Made by a program: the position numbers and the translations under genes. From positions 372,001 to 436,000 of the forward strand of contig JAUIRK010000570.1 of assembly GCA_030549495.1 (NCBI GenBank): a DNA stretch of 64,000 nt, given 5' to 3'. Source of the DNA: Nectonema munidae (lineage: Eukaryota; Nematomorpha; Nectonematoida; Nectonematidae). Of the stretch, positions 23,296-36,160 are shown piece after piece; position 1 is the first letter of the stretch, and every line of letters starts with the position of its first letter. Below the pieces are notes generated by a model. The model did not search any database. It worked only from the letters and a program-made list of their open reading frames with translations, and was not told where the DNA came from.

Positions 23296-24975
23296 CCCTT
23301 ATAAGATCCTAGGGCTCATTTAAATCTACATAGCATTAAGTTTTTAGTATTTGTTACATATAATATAAGTAATTAATTTTTTCCTTTCATAATTTAAGTT
23401 TTTTTATTTTTTTTAGTACTAAATTGTTACATTTTTTAAAGGCATGTACAGCGACTCTTCCCCTTCCATTAGCGAGTTTTCTGAAGTAGAAGATCATGTT
23501 TCATTATGTGAGACTGAAGAATGTTATAGTGATTTTTCCAATGGAATGCTTTCTAATTTAGAAGATGAGGAAACTCATGAGTATTGTCTTTCGAAAGATG
23601 GGGAGACAAAATGGTATCATGACGAATTTAATTATTCAAGTAAAGAAAGGTGTCATAATAGCATATCAATGAAGCCAGATCCAACAAGTTATGCTTGCTC
23701 AAGGATAGAAGATGAGTACACAGCTTTTATGCAATTTTTTCCACCAAAAATTTTGAATACAATAATGAAGTGGACTAACATTGAAGGCAAAGTTGTAATG
23801 GGTGATAGCTTGGTGGAGCTTGATATCGTAAAGTTTGAAGCTTATTTAGGCCTGTTGATTCTTGCTGGAGTTTTCAAATCCAAAAACGAGTCCACTGCCA
23901 GCTTATGGGATGATGATACTGGGAGAAGTATTTTTAGAGCTACAAAGTCTCTGAAAAACTTCAAAATGATTTCAAGAGTTTTACGATTTGAGGACAAAAA
24001 ACAAGGGAAAATAGAAGAGAAAAAAACAAGTTTGCTCCAATTCAAGAAATTTGGGATGAAAGGGTTGCTATTCTACCAAAACTTTTCAATCCCGGTTTTC
24101 AAGTAACAGTAGATGAGCAGCTCAGAGGCTTCAGGGGAAATTGTCCTTTTAGACAGTACATTCCTACCAAACCAGATAAATATGGATTAAAGTTTTGGAT
24201 TTTATCAGATGTTGAGAGTTTTTACGTATGAAACATGCAGCCATATTTGGGAAAGCAACCTGGAAATGCAGCTGAAAAAAATCAAGGAGAGCGTGTTGTG
24301 ATGGATATGACAAAAGGACTAAAGGGTCACAACGTGACGTGTGACAATTTTTTTACATCTTTGAACCTGTCTAAAAGACTCTTAGAAGAGAGAAAAATGA
24401 CTTTGCTTGGTACAGTTCGTAAAAACAAAAAGTTTATACCACCAGCAATACTTGATATAAAAAAGCGCCATGTATTTTGGTTATTTGACATTGTTATTTG
24501 TTTATGCAAATTTGACAGGTTATTTGTTTTTGCTTTATTTTGATTTTTAGTAACATAATTGATATTTCGGCACTTAATAGTTTTATTTTGTCAAAAGAGA
24601 TTTTCATAAAAAACAAAAATTGTTGTGATGTCAGGCGAAAATATTTGGTTACACTAGGAAAAAAACTAATAGAACCACTGATTAGGGCAAGGCTAAAACT
24701 GCCTAGAACTTTATCAAGCAAAAATTTGGTACTTAAAATAAAAAAACGAAATAATCAAGAAGTTGAAGAAGAAATTTTTCATGGGCCAAAAAAGCAAGAT
24801 GTTATCTTTGCATAAACACAAAAAATAAATATCTCTGAAATATGTTTGTATAAATTGTTCTATTTAATGTTTTTATATTTTTGTGCCATTTCAATAAATT
24901 TTTCAGGTGAATTAAAATTTTGAAAAAAAAGGTTGAAAACAACCCAAGGAACCTATTAAGTTGGGAAAATAAGGG
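23296..24975 (+). mobile_element. Possible boundaries of the piggyBac element
   Basis: CCCTTATAAGATCC at 23296 and AATAAGGG ending at 24975 form a short inverted CCCTTAT repeat on either side of the transposase. The flanking tetranucleotides (CTAA, TACC) are not TTAA, so the limits are tentative. Confidence 0.35.
23444..24815 (+). pseudogene. piggyBac transposase (PGBD-like), broken
   Basis: The ATG at 23444 opens an acidic N-terminus (MYSDSSPSISEFSEVEDHVS), as in piggyBac proteins. The DDE_Tnp_1_7 core follows: FEAYLGLLILAGVFKSKNES, SLWDDDTGRSIF, then in another frame FQVTVDEQLRGFRG with the first catalytic Asp, GNCPFRQYIPTKPDKYGLKF, and VTCDNFFTSLNLSKRLL with the second. The sequence between about 24478 and 24610 is unrelated AT-rich DNA where the third catalytic Asp region should be. 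CDVRRKYLVTLGKKLIEPLI, a C-terminal part, follows to 24815. At least one frameshift, one stop and the replaced segment make it inactive. Confidence 0.88.
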
Positions 24976-26106
24976 TACCATAAAAATCACCTAGAAATAG
25001 CAAAGTATATTATGTATTCGATTTTTGCTAGCCAAATTTATAAATATCAATTATGAGCAATAAAAAATTTTGTGGAAGTTACTACAAAAGCCGATATAAA
25101 AAAAACTAACATTGATGCCAATTGCTGGCAAAATCTGGTCATGGTCAAAATAATCTCATCACTGATTTTTCGCAGAATTAATGAAAGGAAGGATAAAAAA
25201 AATGCATAATAGAAACACAAATAAACACGTATATGTAACTGTAGATCTCCTAAGTTCAAGTCAATTAAGCACATAATAAATTATCAATTCTTTTTCATCT
25301 CTGAAATCAAATTTTATTTTCTTTGCTTATATTCTTGCCGTCAGTGTGCAATATATCTTCTAAGAAACGTATATAAAAAAGGGTTTATTAGGGTGAACTT
25401 GACATGTATCGATAGAATTTTGTAAATAAGACGAAATGTGTTGTTTGTGGTACGTTTTGAGTCTTAAAAATGAAACCAAGCACAGTGAAGATGTATTTTG
25501 AGTATCTTCACAGATAATTACCTGACTAGCAAAACCACAAGCACAAAGAAGATTTTTTCAGTGAACGAAAATTCCATCAATGATAGTGATGTTTGAAATA
25601 AGATAAAACTTTTTAAAATTCGTGAATATACTCAGATGAAAATCAATTTTTATCAATAATATCTTTCAGATGGAATAACTAAAGGACGACTATCCTTTTC
25701 TTTCAATGAGTGCATTCATTCTACTTATGGAGCCTTCCTTGACCTATCGCTGGAAGATTTTTGTCAGAAATTATACTAAAAACAACGGAAAGCATAAAAT
25801 TATGATAAACGCTGGTATGACGTGTTGTTTTTCAAGCTCTGTTATATGCTTATGTATTTATGGGCGCAAAAAATATTAAATCTTATACTCAATAAAAAGG
25901 TGTTTTTTTTATGATTTTTAGTTATTCCAATAGACTTTTGCATTTGTTTAGCAGTTATAGCCTTCTGATGCCCCTGAACTTTTTTATTTATCCCTCGCTT
26001 CATCTCAAAATTAAAAATTATGTATTTTTGGTAAAGATTTCAAAATTTTTTAGAAAGTTAAATTCAAAAGGAGCATTAAAGTCATGCAAAATAACTACTA
26101 ATAAAT
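24976..26106. other. AT-rich DNA, no recognised feature
   Basis: No exon, transposon end or tandem repeat could be supported between the piggyBac and the LINE. Confidence 0.45.
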
Positions 26107-28435
26107 AAAAAATAATATTTTTACCTACGCAAATTTAATGAAGCTCATCCATCAAACGCAATTTGCATATCTTCCCAACAAAAATACGGAAACAGCACTA
26201 TCTCGCCTAACCACCTACCTTGACTCTTCGCTTTTTACTCGGAAAATTTCTTCTACAATCTTCTTAGACATAAACAACTCTTTCAACTCAGCCTGGCATC
26301 TTGCCATCATCACTAACCTTGCACACAAATCATTTCCTCCTTACATCATCAAATTTATAAGCTCATACCTTTCAAACCGTTATCTCATTTTCCAACATCG
26401 CGCTTCCCTTTGCATCCATAAGCTAACCCTCTCGACTCTCCAAGGAGGATGTCTTTCCGATATCCTCTGGCTAGTTCTCATAGACCCGCTTCTCGATCTA
26501 ATCTATACCAACACTGATTTCTCCCAATGATTTTCAGACGACATATTATTCACCTTCACCAGTAACTCTCAACAAGAAAACCTCACGAAATCCTCTTCAT
26601 TTCTACTAAGGCTACAAGAAAGAGCAAACACACATAAGATATTCTTTAACTTCAGCAAAACCAACCTCATTCACTTCACACGCAGACACATAGAACATTT
26701 ACCCCTTCATTTAAATACCTCTACTTCTATAACTGCCTCAAAGACAATCAAATATCTAGGACTAAACCTTCATTCCAACCTAAAATTTTCAATTCACTTA
26801 AAAAAAATATACCAAAAACTCTCAGTCACCCTTTTTTCACTTAAAAGTGCTATCTCTTATAAATGGGGCCTCCGTCCCAAACACACCAAATACATATACT
26901 AATCCTTAATCCTACCAGTAAATCAATACGGAATTCTTTCCTGGGGCATCTCCTTATAACACCCCACAACCATCCATTTTCTTAACAAGATACACCGTCT
27001 CTGCCTACTTTGCATCACCAAAGCATATCGTACTACTTCCACACAATGCCTAGAAATTCTAACTAACACCCTACCATTACAACTGCAACTTAAAAAAACT
27101 ATTATTAAGCGCTTCACCTTGACATACAACAACTTAATTCCCCCATTTCATCCGATCACACCCCACCACAATACTCCATCCTACTCTTTCTACTCACATC
27201 TATTTGCAAAATACGCAACAAATATTGCTAACTACCTAGTTCATCCCTCGTTACACCCATCTCTTTTAACTCACCCATCTGCACAAAATCCATTCAAAAC
27301 ATCTATATGCAAAAACAATTTTTTTGCAAAACAATCAATTTCATACCTTCGCTCTACCTCTTAATCAACATCCCTACGTATCTTCACAGGCGCCTCAAAG
27401 AAATCCCTAAGTGCCTCCTTTGCTTACGCCTTCTTCAAAGGCTCTTCCACTCGCCCCTTTTACACCCATCTCTCCCGATTAAATCCTCTACTCTCAATCT
27501 TCGAATGCGAGATCTTTAGCCTTTTACACACCTGCACTACGATCACTAACAAAATTAACCACCTCCTTCTCCACTTTACTACCATCCATTTTTATACCGA
27601 TGCACAAAACATAATACACGATCTCTCTCTATCATACAACATCCCCTTTCCCTCCTTTCAACTCGCCTCCTCCCTAATCAATCTTACAAAACATTTCCAC
27701 ATACACCTAGGTTGGTGCCCTGCTCACCTAAACATACCAGAAAACTCCCTCGTAGACTACTTAACATCAAACTTACACCTAACCTCCCACATCCCTCTCA
27801 ACTCCCTACCTCTCAAACCCTTTCTAACGCACATTCACTTATCCTCTCTAGAAGAATGGCAGGTGTCCATATCTTCATCTCAAAATGCACTAATCTCTTC
27901 TTTACCACACATCAGCACAATTCACACAACTTTCAAAAACAAAAAATTTACACCACCTTGTTCAACCATTCGTTGGCTATCAGGCCACTGCCCATGCATG
28001 CAAAGCATATCTCTTCCGAATTAAAGTAAGCGAAAATCCATACTGTCGTTTCGGCTGCGACACAATAGAAACGCCATACCATCTCATCTTCACATGTCAA
28101 ATCTTCTCTTATCATCGCCAAGATCTTTTATTTCACTGCCTTTCTTTACTTCCAACAACACTCTCAGATCTTCTATTACACCCAACACTACAAAAATCCC
28201 TAGCAATTCTCATTGACACCATTGAAACAACTCTCACCACCGTTGATAACCCTATAACAAACTAATCTGCCTTTCCTTTCTATTTTTTGAATAACATCTG
28301 TAACTCCTCCCTATCTCTACCAACATCTGCATCCTCCTTAACCAACTCTCAAGCTTACGCGAGCATATCAGCACACGCTGGAAAGTTCTTTGAAATCTAC
28401 CGACCTACCTACCTACCTACCTACCTACTATACTT
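26107..28435 (+). mobile_element. 5'-truncated LINE with RT and RNase H (I/R1-group-like)
   Basis: It begins inside RT: QFAYLPNKNTETALSRLTTY, then FLDINNSFNSAWHLAIITNL, then STLQGGCLSDILWLVLIDPL, then FSDDILFTF, the catalytic box as F-x-DD. KTIKYLGLNLHSNLKF marks the end of RT. RNase H follows at about 27590-27760 (FYTDAQNIIHDLS; LGWCPAHLNIPENSLVDYL), then a C-terminal block with YCRFGCDTIETPYHLIFTCQ. The stop is near 28261. The 3' end has a (CTAC)n tail at 28403-28428. Stops and frame changes interrupt it. The coding strand is strongly A+C rich, like the LINE at 9140, but that copy keeps the opposite part. Confidence 0.88.
28403..28428 (+). repeat. (CTAC)n tail of the LINE
   Basis: Tandem ACCT/CTAC units close the LINE at its 3' side, in place of a poly(A) tail. 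Confidence 0.8.
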
Positions 28436-28535
28436 TTATAATATTTATAGAACCGAATTTTATTATGTCCCGCTAAAACTTAAGTAGATTTCAATGAGGC
28501 AGAGCTCAACATTATTGCCAACCCTTGCTCTAGAC

Positions 28536-31364
28536 CAGTGTTTCACAACCTTTCATGACCTACGGCCCCCTTACCAAGGAAGTCAATACCCGCGGCCCCC
28601 TAAATTTCAAACAATAAAAATTTTAAAATTAAAAAATAAATTAAATAATAATAATTAATTTATTAAATTTGATAAATAATAATTAAATTAAATTTTATTT
28701 TAAATTTTGAAAACATTATAAATGAAAGTAAGAATTTTTTTGAATTTATTCAATGAGAAACTTGCTGTTGAGCTTGTGTGACAAGACTTTTTATGCCTGG
28801 CTTCGTTTGGGATACAGCAAGGCAAATATCGTTGCTAGCATCAAGCCGGTTTCTGGACTTTGTTTTGATAGTGGCCAAGTCAGAAAATCCACATTCTCAA
28901 AGATAAATTGTAGCAAATTAACTTGTATTATAGTTGCTTTCTTGCTGAGTAGAGGGTAGGCATCCTGGACAGATAACCAGAAAGTAGAGAGATCTTCCCT
29001 GTTACTAAAAGCAAGTTTCATTGCTTTAGATGCCTTAAACTCTGCTAGCTCTTCTGCTTCGTCTTCAGTACCTTCAATTTCGGAGTTGAATCGGTCCCTA
29101 TGCTATGAAACATCTGATATGGAATCGTCAAAATAAGATTTGAACTCATGAGTTAGGATGCTGAGATGTTCAGTAATACATTCTTTGATGCCGATCGGAA
29201 GCTTGATTTGTTGTGTCTGCAGCTGCTCATCTAAGAAAGGAAAAGAGGCTAGGGATTCGACTTTGATTCGTGCCTGCCAAACTTCCATTCGAGCAGGCAG
29301 TCCAGCAAGTTTGTCGTGAATCTCACTAACTGTCACATCACGACCTTGCAAAGACTTATTCATCTCGTTGAGTCGACTCAATATATCTGCCAAGTAGGCA
29401 AGCATCATAACAAACTCTTATTTGTCAAAATAAACATAAAGTTTAATGTCATTTTCTCGCAAAAAAATTTTACTTTGAAACGTAATTTAAACAATCGTGA
29501 AAGGCAGTTTCTTCTCGATAACCAACGAACTTTAGTGTAGAGCAGGGGTCCTAAATGTTTGACTCCAATTTCGTTAGCAAGAAGTTGAAAGAGTCTATGA
29601 TTTTTAGCCTTGGAACGGATAAAGTTGATCATTCTAACCGCAACGTTCATAACTTCCAACAAAGAAGACGGGAGAGTTTTTGAGGCAAGCGCATAACGAT
29701 GTAGTGAACAGTGAGATGTTATATGAGGCCATTCATTTTTGACTAATGTAACAAACCTCCTTTAACGCCAATCATTACTGGAGCACCATCAGTACAAATG
29801 TGCTTGAAATTCTGCCACTTTTTTGAAAAAAGAATCCACGATTTCATTAACATCTGCTGCTGTCGTTTAAATTCGCATCCAACTACAAAACAAAAACTCT
29901 TCATTCATCTTTCCATTTTTTTCATATCGAACAAAAGCAATCAACTGACTATACACTGCAATGTCGGTAGACTCGTCTAATTGGAGACTAGCCTGAACTC
30001 TGCTTTGCCTAATTTCAGAGCAAACATGACGGCACACAACAGCAGCCATGTCATCCGCCGGCGGATTGTATCATTAGAGAGGGAAACTTGATGAATCTTT
30101 TTTTGCCTCTGGACCAATCATAATTCAACCATTTTTTCTGTATATGGCTTAATTAGCTCCTCTGCAATAGTGTGGGGCTTCTTGCACTTTACAATTTGGT
30201 ATGCTACTTCGTAGCTGGATTGAAGAGCAGGTTTTTCTTCTGGCTGAAAGCCAAATTCAGGAAGTCTACCTTCGCGTTCATACCGGGCTCGTTTTGCATA
30301 CATAGCCTCAACACTATTGTTCTTATTTTGAGGATGCATTTTGTCGCGATGATTTAAAAGTTTACATGGACGTAGTGATGCATTTGACATCACCAGTGAA
30401 CAGTGTATACATTGCGCACAATCAACGCCATCTCGTCTACTTTCGTCTCTTTCGCCTTTGTTCTTCAAATTAAACACTTTAAGTTGTTGTCTAGTTTGAT
30501 TTTCCTGGTTCTTTTTGTTTTTTTAATTTTCTTTTTTTACAACTAGTCTTACGGTCTCTTGGTGTCGAACAAAAACACTATTCGTTTAAATACGAATGAG
30601 AAAATAAAAAAAATTAAATTTTAGTATATAAATCTTATTGGTCGTCCTATTGATGAAATTAAAATTAACAAGCAAAAAAGACTCATTATGTTTCTTACTC
30701 CCCAAATTACTAGCACTAAATCAGTCGTTTTATTATTACGCCATTTTCCTTCTTTTTACCTAAAAATGGAAACAGCTGAAATATAAGTTTTTAAAATAAA
30801 GTATTAGGTTTTATATACTATCATTATTTTTTCATTATTGGAATTTTGTACGCTTTATATATTTTAATTGGGTGGAGATAAAATTTTTGTATTTGAAATG
30901 AAAAAATGATTGTAGTGAAGATTTATAAATGTGTAATTATTTTTATATATAAAAATATTTTAATGAAGTATGAAAAATTAAATGATATAAAAAAAAGAAG
31001 TAGAGATTTAAGTAAAAAAAGTTATGAAGAGTAAAAAATGATAAAATTTTAAGAATATTTAATTAAAAATTTTATATTTGTGAAAGTTTTCAAGATAATT
31101 AAAAACTAAATATTGATTATTCATTAATTATTTGAAATGTTTAAAAAAATATAAATAAAGGATGTTTTGATTGATGTGTGTAAGGAAGAGGAGAAAAAAA
31201 ATATTATTAAAAAACAATTACTAATCATACTGAGCTTATGTTGATAAGGCATTTTAATTATAAATTTATTAATACTTCAAATATATGAATTTAGGTTCAT
31301 TCTTTGCCATCTGCTCGTGGCCACCTTATTAATTTTGCCACGGGCCCCTAGTTGAGAAACACTG
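28536..31364 (-). mobile_element. hAT transposon, full length but dead (ZBED5/SCAND3-like)
   Basis: Termini CAGTGTTTC (28536-28544) and GAAACACTG (31356-31364), flanked by exact CTCTAGAC duplications (28528-28535, 31365-31372). Length is 2,829 bp. The transposase remnant lies on the minus strand at 28746-30477. Both ends are followed inwards by GGCCCC-type stretches (CTACGGCCCCC; inverse of right GGGGCCCGTGG). Confidence 0.93.
28746..30477 (-). pseudogene. hAT transposase remnant (ZBED5/FAM200-like)
   Basis: The minus strand from 30477 shows a BED-like finger CAQCIHCSLVMSNASLRP followed by KLLNHRDKMHP, then PALQSSYEVAYQIVKCKKPH. The catalytic block SLQLDESTDIAVYSQLIAF lies at about 29990-29930. 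Then comes KHLGPLLYTKVRWLSRRN with FKLRFKVKFF (about 29540-29450). The C-terminal dimerisation region is at about 28990-28850 (STFWLSVQDAYPLLSKKA, FENVDFL). The order is as in ZBED5 and FAM200 transposase-derived proteins. Stops and frame changes separate the blocks. Confidence 0.85.
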
Positions 31365-31372
31365 CTCTAGAC

Positions 31373-33593
31373 TGACTAGTTGTGAACTAAAAAAGCTAAG
31401 AGAATAAAAAGCTCAGATAAATGAATAAGATATGTTATAAATGAAATTTATTTTTTGGACTTTCTAAATCAAGCCTCAATTATTATTATGGTCCAGGTCA
31501 GGCCAATGGCGTGTTAAATGGCGAGGAGGAGTGATGTGGCAAGTAACGCCTCTGCTCCTCTAAGACTTCCACATTGATATACGAGCAAGAAAATGTACAT
31601 TTCAATTCCGAGATATTTTTGTTTGTCACAAATTTTTTTTGAGAAATATTTGCTAAGAAGTAATATAGGATGGTAAAAGCATTCATTCACACTGCTTTAG
31701 TTATTAAAAATAAAAATTTAGGAGAAAAATCTTATAAATGGCATTGGTTGCTTTTAAAGCTCTACTCTTTGTTTCGACCTGCGAGTGAAGGTGAGCACAC
31801 TGGATCAACAAGTTTCTTAAATCTAATGAAATTCCTAAAAATTAAAATCGTAAAAAATATGATTAATCATCAGCAACCATAATTCTGCGTACAGCCTAAC
31901 AACTGTAGTTTGACTACAAAACCAACAATAAAAGTTAAATAATATTTAATATATAAAAAAAATGTATTACTGTAACCGAATTACGGTTTATCATAAGTTT
32001 AAAATTTAAACCCATTTACGCCCAACAAAAAATTTCTTCATTCATATTGAAGTGTAATGTATGTTTCACATAATTATTAAAGAAAACTTTTATGAAAGAG
32101 TTTATTATATCAAAAAATGCACAAACGAACTCTCTTAGAATTTTTCTTAAAAAATCCACCTGTGATTTATTTCCATTTATTTAAAAATATTCTAAAAGAA
32201 ACAAGCTGAAGAATTTAGAAAATATTAACAAGAGGCATCTAATACTCTTTCTTTCTTTTTATACATGGACGTAAACTTGGCATAAATGAGTGCAAAAGAT
32301 CTACGCTTCCCCCATGTAGATTATAATTTTTAACATTGTTGGTTATTCCACAAAAAACGTATCTACCTCTCAGCTTAACAGTTGAAGGTCAGGGTTTCGA
32401 TGCCCAAAGCTCCCAACTCTTAAAAACAAATTCCCAAAAACTGTGATTAACCATATTCTTAGTTTTACAGATATAAAAATATAGATTGTTAAAATTTTGT
32501 CACAAAACACAACTTACATTTACTCCTTCACGTCACGAATTGGCTTAAATTATCAAGGCAATTTTCGCAATATATGTAGAAATGTTACTTTGAAATTTCA
32601 AAAATATTGATTATCTTATACAATAAGAAAATCATACTATGATTAAATTGGATTCAAATTTGATAAACAAGACAAGACTGTAATGTTATGTAATATTAAT
32701 AGGTGTTAGGGAGCGCAAAGTTGAGTAAAATGATGTTTCTGGTCTTATGAAAACTATGAAATTTTCTTATGTTACTTGCAAATGTAAACACTTTATCGAT
32801 GCCTCGATATGATTATGGTTCAAATATAAAAGAGAATGATAGTTTAATGGAATAAATATTAAAATTGAATAAATAAACGATATAAATAATACTTTTTTCT
32901 AAAATTAACATTTTTCAAAGTTTTGTTGTAAGGATATCTCTAAAAAACAACATGGAAATTATATAGTGAAAACTCATTATTTAAACATATGGACTCACTA
33001 GACCAATGAATTTATAAAATACTCCTCTAGTTGAAGAAAAAAATCTTGGTTTTAAATTTCATATTAATTGGGATTAATGAAAAAATTTGTTAAAGCAATC
33101 AATAAAATTGGATTTGCCTTCAACTATTTAGAGAATAAATTTCTAAAAATAAGTTGGCCCAAAAAAACAATGAATTTTATTCGTCTATAAAATCAATAAA
33201 ATGACTTTTTATGACATCTTGAGAAAAAAAAGCATGACATTTTCAAGTGTTAAAATATTCCCTTGGAAATAAGAGACCTAACGCAAACTTGATGATATGA
33301 TTACTTCTTACGTCAAAATGGAATTCACTATTTCCTTTGAAATAGCATTTTTCTCTCTCTCTCATATAATTTGTTCTTTCTATTTGTGGATCTGTCAGTG
33401 ATGAGCACGATCAATATTTTCACCAAGACATTATGACTTTAGAAAAACGTTATCAAGGGGAAAAACAATGGAGTATTTCTTTACTAGCGGATCATTGCTT
33501 CAACTTGATAAGTGAGGCTTTAGAAAGGCATTATAAATGAAAAGTTAACTAAGTACGAAATCAAGGTACCAAATTATCATATACAAATAGTAC
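31373..33593. other. AT-rich DNA with a possible degenerate piggyBac-type end pair
   Basis: TTAAACCCATTTACGCCCAAC at about 32009 and GGCATAAATGAGT at about 32280-32292 form an imperfect inverted pair like the CCCATTTA ends of the 19279 MITE. The TTAA on the right is lost. At 32376-32430 CTCAGCTTAACAGTTGAAGG with GGGTTTCGATGCCC is faintly tRNA-like. The rest is unrecognised. Confidence 0.35.
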
Positions 33594-33620
33594 AAAAGTT
33601 CAGAAAAAAATTATTTTTGA

Positions 33621-33992
33621 ATGTTGAGTTATCTACAGTTGTGGTTGTTTTTGTTAATTCAAAAAATAGTATTTTTAAAACGGATGCTTAAATTTTTTTC
33701 AAACTTCTGGAATAACAAGATTCAAAATGAAGTGGAAAACCATCTGAAGATATCAAGATACAAAACCGATCTTCAAGATCAAAAATTTTATTATCACAAA
33801 TATGTAGATAACTCTTCATTCTCAAATTTATTTCTACTCATCAATCTTTCAAATAAATTACATACATTATCTTCATCATTACTACAGTGCATCCTTGAAA
33901 ATGATATGAAGATATTCTTCAGTAAAATAAAACCTTACATAAGCCTCATCTATCAAGTGAAAAATTTGTATCATTTTTACATTTATAAATAA
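33621..33992 (+). other. Unrecognised 123-codon open frame
   Basis: This is the longest unassigned frame in a gene-poor region. It starts hydrophobic (MLSYLQLWLFLLIQKIVFL) and then is Lys/Asn/Tyr-rich. No family motif, splice signals or repeat relationship is seen. In DNA this AT-rich it may be chance, or a decayed part of the LINE that follows. Confidence 0.2.
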
Positions 33993-34499
33993 GTCTTATA
34001 TTTCTCTCTCAAAAAAAAGTTAAAAAAATTGTAAAGAATTTTTATTTTTCAATAAAGTATATTTTTTTGAAAAACCTACTTCAAAAATTTGTTTATAATT
34101 AGAACTAAAGAAATTTTCATTTTGACTTCAATTTCTTTTTGGCCATTTTTTCTTCAATGTGTCAATGATGTCATTAGGCTTCAGCTGTCATTAGGGATTA
34201 CGTTTATATTATTTTCCTCATCTGTTTAATTTTAAGTGCATCTTCAAGACAAAAACTCAATTATCAAATAAAAATAATTGAGTATATTTAATCAAATTTG
34301 TAAAATTTTAAAGTTATTTAAAATTTTTTTGCACTTTATAAAATGTTTGGATAATTTGATTAATTACAAGTTCAATTGAATTTTTTTGTATTTGTCTAAA
34401 CGAGTCTTTTTATCCTTTTATGTTGTCTATTGAATATAGTAACATATTTACATCATTCATCAAAACTGCTTATATTTTAACTAAATGTTTATGAATTTA

Positions 34500-35290
34500 A
34501 TTTTAGAGGTGTCGACCAACTAGATCCATATTTAGAAGAACATAATGTATACAAAAAACTACAAGACAGCCTTTAATTTTTTTCTTCAATATGTTTTACA
34601 TGTCTTTAATGATTTATTTTCTAAAAAAAATCCACAATGCAAAAAACATCTGTTCATTGTATTCAATAAATTAAATTCAAATATTGTAACAACAAAAAAA
34701 AATCCTGGTTTCGATTTAATTCCGATAGAGAAAATTTTTCTTTGAGGAATAGTAACCATCTTTTCGTTCCGAGATACAATTTCCATAAATCGCATGGTTG
34801 TCTAAGATTCAGGGCTTGTAAGTTCTGGAATCACTTTCTTTGTATTCATTTTCAACAATTTACCCATATCCAGTCTTGTAAATATTTTCTTAGAAAGTTT
34901 TTTATTCAATATTATGATTATACATGTTCTAATGTGAACTGCTATGTTTGTCTAAACTTCCATCAACTTTAATTTAATTTTTTTTTTAGTAACGTGCGTG
35001 TCTTCCTTCTTATATTTGTCTTTTTTTCATTTATTTTTATTCTGTGCTAATTTAGGTTTATTCTTATCATTTTTTTTTACATGCTTAATTTCGATTCTTA
35101 CTTTCACCTCTTTATATTGATTCATTATATTTTAATTAATGAGTGCTTGAAAATGATGTCTTTGTAACCTTTTTTATGTGTTTAATTTATTTTTTTTTTC
35201 CGCTCCTTATTTTCCTCATATACGTTATATAACTTTACATCACACAGCGGCTTTAGCCTTCGGTGCAATTGTTATATAAATATTTATTTA
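34500..35290 (+). mobile_element. 3' end of a LINE (C-terminal RT region and 3' UTR)
   Basis: At about 34740-34960 the plus strand encodes LFVPRYNFHKSHGCLRFRAC followed by KFWNHFLCIHFQQF, the C-terminal pattern of CR1/Jockey-group polyproteins (FRYRAxxLWNxLP...S). About 290 bp further, GCGGCTTTAGCCTTCGGTGC leads into AATTGTTATATAAATATTTA, which resembles the 3' tail of such LINEs (GCAATTGTTGTATAAATAAA). Catalytic RT motifs are absent. It is an old 5'-truncated insertion. Confidence 0.58.
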
Positions 35291-35599
35291 TTCCTAATGG
35301 TTGCTCTTTATTACAAACAATATTCATTCATCGCTAATATTTTTTTTTTCCCGATTTCAAATAAATTCTTCTTCTTCTTATAATCTAGCATTTAATTGAA
35401 TGTTTTTAAATGCAATTATATATAAATTTTTTACAACTATATTTAGTTTTAGAGCAATGAATATAATTCCTATATAAAATTCATCAAATATAAAATAGCT
35501 TATAAGTTTTCAAGACAAGAAGGGGAGTTTAATGCCCTCACCTAGTAATGTTCAATAATTCGGTTGTTAGTAGAATGTCATAATTATATTTTATTTATT

Positions 35600-35780
35600 T
35601 TTTGAAAAAATTATTGTTAGAGTTAAGGGTATTAGAAAGGCTAGGCGCGTGAGTAAGTTTGGTTGGATGCCTTGCTTTGATAGCACAAGGTCTCGAGTTT
35701 GATTCAGGATCAGTCCTTCTTTCATAGTTCGATGCAAGGGGTGTAATTGCGTCGTCGATTAAAACACTGCAAGGTAGCTT
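35600..35780 (+). repeat. tRNA-like (SINE) sequence, weak
   Basis: AAGGTCTCGAGTTTGATTCAG resembles an RNA polymerase III B box (GGTTCGANTCC). The same GGTCT-x-GTTTGATTC occurs in the better candidate at 49330-49475. The A box is poor and no cloverleaf can be drawn. Confidence 0.3.
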
Positions 35781-36160
35781 TATCATATACTTAACGTTAT
35801 CATAAAAATTATATTATATAATTGTAAATTTGAATTAGGAGAATATTTCTGAAAACTTTGAAAAAATCTTTTTCAAAAAAGCTTCTTTACCCAAATATGA
35901 TTCTCTTACAGTTTAAAAAGATCAATAAAATTTACAGGTATAGAAGTTAAGTAAAAAATATCACATACTCTATAAACCTGTTAATAAAAAATTATATTTT
36001 TATTTAATGAAAATAAAAGAAGAAAAATAATAAACTTTTGGTGTTTATTTAAAAAAAAATGGAGAAACTTTCAAATGTTTTATGTTAAACCAAAAAATTC
36101 ACGAATTTATTAAAAAAATAAAAAAAAACTTTAAAATAATTCAAAGAAGTAATAATTTTA

